A DNA stretch of 64,000 nucleotides. Origin: Cervus elaphus. Taxonomy: Eukaryota > Chordata > Mammalia > Artiodactyla > Cervidae. The position numbers were made by a program, and so were the translations under genes. The stretch is taken from positions 36,910,001 to 36,974,000 of the forward strand of contig NC_057831.1 in the NCBI RefSeq assembly GCF_910594005.1, in the 5' to 3' direction. Positions 61,501 to 64,000 of this stretch are shown one piece after another. The notes beneath the pieces are model-generated. The model saw nothing but the letters and a program-made list of their open reading frames with translations. It searched no databases and was not told the DNA's origin. Each line of letters starts with the position of its first letter. Position 1 is the stretch's first letter.

Positions 61501-62234
61501 CCCCTGGACAGAGGAGCCTGGTGGGCTACAGTTCATGGGGTCACAAAGAGTCGGACACAACTGAACGACTGAGCACAGCAAAAGACAAAATATGTTTATA
61601 AAGCATAGTGATATAAACATTTTATGTGTATTCAAAACAGATGTGCGAGGACTCAAAACTTACTTGTTGCTTTGGTCTACAGATATAGAAATCCCATTTG
61701 GAATTAAATCAACATCATTTTTGTCCCAGTGTATCTGTAACCAAAATATATTCAGATACCAAACATGAAAGAAAGTCTGAATAATCAACCACAAGGCCAT
61801 TATTGCTAGTACATTCTTCCCTATAAAACTTTAAATAACTAGGCGTTAAATAATTATTTATATAGTTCAATCATCTAAATATACATATAAATAAAAACAT
61901 ACCCTAGTATATGCTATATATTGCTTTATGCATATATCATTCCATTTAATTTTTTACGGTGTTCACATTGATTGAATAATTGCTATCTTTTCACTTTGAG
62001 AGTATATAGACATAAGGCATCAAATGAGGAGCAAGTGGGGGAAAAGACTTACAGTACAGAAGTATAATACCCTTCAAAAAACACATCCAATATATAAGAT
62101 ACTATAATAAAAGATATTTTTAAAAACATTAAATCTAAACTATAATCTGATTTTCATTAGTACTCACAGAAAAATGTATGCCAAGTTCTTCTTTAATGTC
62201 ATTATCATCATCATTTAGAACTTCTTGCAAACAC
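58279..62234 (-). CDS. HERC6: HERC6, HECT and RLD domain E3 ligase; last five coding exons only
   Basis: Five exons (62234-62168, 61734-61664, 60159-59976, 59889-59787, 58502-58279) join in frame and end in TGA. They encode the C-terminal part of a HECT domain. The active-site segment reads SLTCHNILELPKYST, with the Cys codon at 58390-58392, and the C-terminus ends in SPTVIG, longer than HERC5. The CHNIL-type active site and this extended tail point to HERC6, as does its position upstream of HERC5 on the same strand. HERC6 is an interferon-induced relative; in mouse, which lacks Herc5, Herc6 is the main ISG15 E3 (family knowledge). Exons 67, 71, 184 and 103 bases long match HERC5 exactly. The rest of the gene is outside the window. 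Confidence 0.95.
59145..59402 (+). mobile_element. MIR SINE, nearly full length
   Basis: GGGCTTTGAATTAGCCTGCT, CTCTTTTTCCTCATATCTGA, CAGTGCCTGGTATAGAGTAA and GTTGTTATTATTATCATCAT follow the MIR consensus. HERC6 penultimate intron region. Confidence 0.7.
59787..59889 (-). CDS. HERC6: HERC6 coding exon (second from last)
   Basis: Encodes NSVYEQGYHESHPTIVMFWT, then AFHNLTLDEKRKFL. Acceptor TTCTTCAAG, donor CCTCT|GTAAGT. Length 103; partner of HERC5 exon 22. Confidence 0.95.
59976..60159 (-). CDS. HERC6: HERC6 coding exon (third from last)
   Basis: Encodes KDYVSKCVDYVFNTSVKAVY, then IIGNTDYDWEQFEK. Acceptor CCTTCAG, donor AAAAG|GTAGGT. Length 184; partner of HERC5 exon 21. Confidence 0.95.
60395..61265 (+). 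mobile_element. L2 LINE 3' region, old
   Basis: CTGAATATGTCATTCTCCTG, TAAGGTAATTTCAAACCTCT, TATGATGTGACCCTTGCCTG and the end GTATAGAGTAGGGGCTCAAA resemble the L2 3' end. Interrupted by unrelated text in the middle. Confidence 0.5.
61365..61588 (+). mobile_element. Bov-tA-type SINE
   Basis: GGGTAGCTCAGATGGTAAAG through ACAACTGAACGACTGAGCAC, forward. About 75 bases from the donor of a HERC6 exon. Confidence 0.82.
61664..61734 (-). CDS. HERC6: HERC6 coding exon (fourth from last)
   Basis: Encodes IHWDKNDVDLIPNGISISVD plus QSNK. Acceptor GGTTACAG, donor AACAA|GTAAGT. Length 71; partner of HERC5 exon 20. Confidence 0.94.
62168..62234 (-). CDS. HERC6: HERC6 coding exon (fifth from last)
   Basis: Encodes CLQEVLNDDDNDIKEELGIH plus FS. 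Acceptor ACATTAG-like CATTAG, donor TTTCT|GTGAGT. Length 67; partner of HERC5 exon 19. Its first base completes a codon from the exon beyond the window. Confidence 0.92.
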
Positions 62235-62608
62235 CTAATGAAAATTTTGGTTTAAAATATATATATATTATTCTTGCACAACTTCAAAAGAAATAAATGG
62301 TCAATGGAAAAAATGTGGACAATATAAAAATTTATAAAGTGTATTAAAAGTCATGTAAATTTCTTCTTTTCCACCTTCCCATTCCCTCTTCCTGGAGTTA
62401 ACCTTTACAAGTTTGATTGGTTAGATTATTGCCTAACATGTAGACACTGCTGAATCTTGGTGGAAATTATAAGAAAGGAGCCCCTTCCCCTAGACCAGCC
62501 CTTCCCCTGAACTAGGCCTTATTTTGTTTCCCAGAGGACATTTGGCAAAATCTGGAGACATCTTTGGTTGTCACAATTAAAGGGAGTGTTATGATTAAAG
62601 GGGATCCT

Positions 62609-62846
62609 TTGGACCGCAAGGAGCTCCAACCAGTCCATCCTAAAGGAAATCAGTCCTGAACATTCATTGGAAAGACTGATGCTGAAGCTGAAACTCCAAT
62701 ATTTGGCCATCTGACGCAAAGAACTGACTCATTGGAAAAGATCCTGATGCTGGGAAAGATTGAAGGCAGGAAGAGAAGGGGACGACAGAGGATGAGCTGG
62801 TTGGATGGCATTACCAACTCGATGGACATGAGTTTGAGCAAGCTTC
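62609..62846 (+). mobile_element. BovB 3' part, truncated at both ends
   Basis: TTGGACCGCAAGGAGCTCCA, GGCAGGAAGAGAAGGGGACG and CATGAGTTTGAGCAAGC, forward. It stops where a SINE begins, so its 3' end is lost. Confidence 0.82.
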
Positions 62847-63140
62847 CCTGATAGTTCAGTTGGTAAAGAATCTGCCTGCAGTGCAGGAGATTCCTGGGCC
62901 AGGAAGATCTGCTGGAGAAGGGATAGGCTACCCACTCCAGTATTCTTGGGTTTCCCTTGTGGCTCAGCTGGTGAAAAGAATCCACCTGCAGTGCAGAAGA
63001 CCTGGGTTCGATACCTGGGTTGGGAAGATCCCCTGCAGAAGGGAAAGGCTACCCACTCCAGTATGCTGGCCTGGAGAATTCCATGGACTGTAATGTCCTT
63101 GGGGTCACAAGAGTCTGACACGACTGAATGACTTTCACTT
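62846..63140 (+). mobile_element. Two Bov-tA-type SINEs in tandem
   Basis: The first (CTTCCCTGATAGTTCAGTTG) is cut at CCAGTATTCTTG, where the second (GGTTTCCCTTGTGGCTCAGC) begins and runs to GACACGACTGAATGAC. Confidence 0.8.
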
Positions 63141-63339
63141 AGTATTGGCATCTAGGCAATGCTAGAGATGCTGCTAGGCATCTCTACAATGTCCAGGTCA
63201 GTCTTCCACAACAAAGAATCATCTAGCCCAAAATGTGTGTATGGCCAAGGTTGAAAAACCCTACTCTATATTGTCAGAGTATATGGTATAAATCTAGTCA
63301 GTGTTTTCTTTCACTAACAGTACATGGGAAGAGAAACTT

Positions 63340-63600
63340 TTTCTTCCATCTGTTGCCAACTCTATGTTGTATGAAAAACTTTTTAACTGTTGTCAATCTA
63401 TAAGCAGAAAAATCATCTCATTTTCATCTGCATTTTCTTGATTACTACTAAGGTTGAGCATATTTTTTGAGTTTATATGTATACATATAGTCATATCTGT
63501 ATTATACAAGGATATTAATCCATTGTCGATCATGTGTTTCCAGTTTTTTTTTTTTTAGAGAATATAGTTGGCCTTTTAACCTAGAACAAGTATTTTTCAA
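63340..63600 (-). mobile_element. Old L1 fragment
   Basis: TTTCATCTGCATTTTCTTGA then GAGCATATTTTTTGAGTTTA is typical of the L1 3' part in reverse; a T-run follows. Confidence 0.45.
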
Positions 63601-63621
63601 TCCTTAAAAAATAAAGTTCAT

Positions 63622-63972
63622 GGGCTTCCCTGCTGGCTCAGTGGTAAAGAATCTGCCTACAAATGCAGGAGACACAGGTTCGATTTCTGATCCGGGAAGA
63701 TCCCACATGCTGCAGAGCAACTATGCCTGTGCACCGCAACTGTTGAGCCTGTGCTCTAGGGCCTGGGAGCCGCAACTACTGACCCATGTGCCGCTGCTAC
63801 TGAAGCCTGCATGCCCTAGAGCCCGTGCTCTGCAACAAGAGAAGCCACTACAACGAGAAGCTTGAGTACCACACTAGAGTAGCCCCCGACTCGCTGCATC
63901 TAGAGAAAGCCTGCCCAGCAGTGAAGACCTAGCATAGCCAAAAAATAAATAAATAAATAAAAATTAAAAACC
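63622..63972 (+). mobile_element. CHR-type tRNA SINE, nearly complete
   Basis: tRNA-like head GGGCTTCCCTGCTGGCTCAG, body with GAGCCGCAACTACTGACCCA, GCAACAAGAGAAGCCACTAC and GAAAGCCTGCCCAGCAGTGA, then AAATAAATAAATAAATAAA. HERC6 intron. Confidence 0.8.
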
Positions 63973-64000
63973 AAAGTTTGTGACATGCTGATTTATTGAA

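Larger units (their letters stand above)
62515..63265. repeat. Ancient interspersed repeat split by BovB and SINE insertions
   Basis: GGAGACATCTTTGGTTGTCA (62552) and, after the insertions, CTAGAGATGCTGCTAGGCAT and CAACAAAGAATCATCTAGCC (63160-63225) are parts of one old mammalian repeat whose family I cannot name safely. Confidence 0.4.

Noticed and set aside
63622..63700. tRNA gene-like sequence in SINE heads
   Set aside because: The tRNA-like box elements are part of Bov-tA and CHR SINEs. No copy folds as an intact tRNA with a proper anticodon arm by eye.
1..64000. CRISPR arrays, operons, phage or other prokaryotic systems
   Set aside because: No regularly spaced direct repeats, no ribosome-binding-site-led gene series; the window is clearly a vertebrate nuclear locus.

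Overview
This is a mammalian nuclear window, and its repeats point to a ruminant, most likely a bovid. BovB (RTE-clade) LINEs, Bov-tA / BOV-A2 SINEs and CHR-type tRNA SINEs are present throughout, beside L1, L2, MIR, Tigger and MaLR-like remnants. I cannot tell cattle, sheep, goat or buffalo apart from this sequence alone.

The only convincing cellular genes are two tandem paralogues of the small HERC family, both on the minus strand. HERC5 is complete from start codon to stop codon. I could place 23 coding exons between 49475 (ATG in a CpG island) and 2762 (TGA). Together they give 3087 bases, an uninterrupted frame of 1028 codons plus stop. The protein has an N-terminal RCC1-like propeller (exons 2-8), a helical middle region, and a C-terminal HECT ubiquitin/ISG15 ligase domain with catalytic Cys998. 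Upstream on the same strand, the right end of the window (58279-62234) holds the last five exons of HERC6, including its catalytic Cys; the rest of HERC6 lies beyond the right edge. The order HERC6 then HERC5 in the direction of transcription is the same as in human.

Layout: 1-2.7 kb is HERC5 downstream flank; 2.76-49.48 kb is HERC5 with repeat-filled introns; 48.86-49.83 kb is a CpG island and promoter with a perfect ISRE; 49.95-58.2 kb is intergenic and almost wholly retroelement; 58.28-64 kb is the 3' part of HERC6. Exon lengths 67, 71, 184 and 103 are identical in the two genes, and parts of the last intron still align, so the pair is a tandem duplication that included introns.

The most unusual structures are mobile-element architectures. 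First, a BovB insertion at 52922-57192 has its 5' half inverted, is bounded by an 11-bp target-site duplication, and has a second BovB and an L1 inserted inside it. Second, HERC5 intron 18 holds a nest of L1, Tigger, full-length BovB and younger BovB, with SINEs added. There is also a perfect 81-bp tandem duplication at 8857. I found no CRISPR, operon or other prokaryote-type system, and no clearly new gene system. All calls come from reading the sequence and remembered family features; no database search was run.
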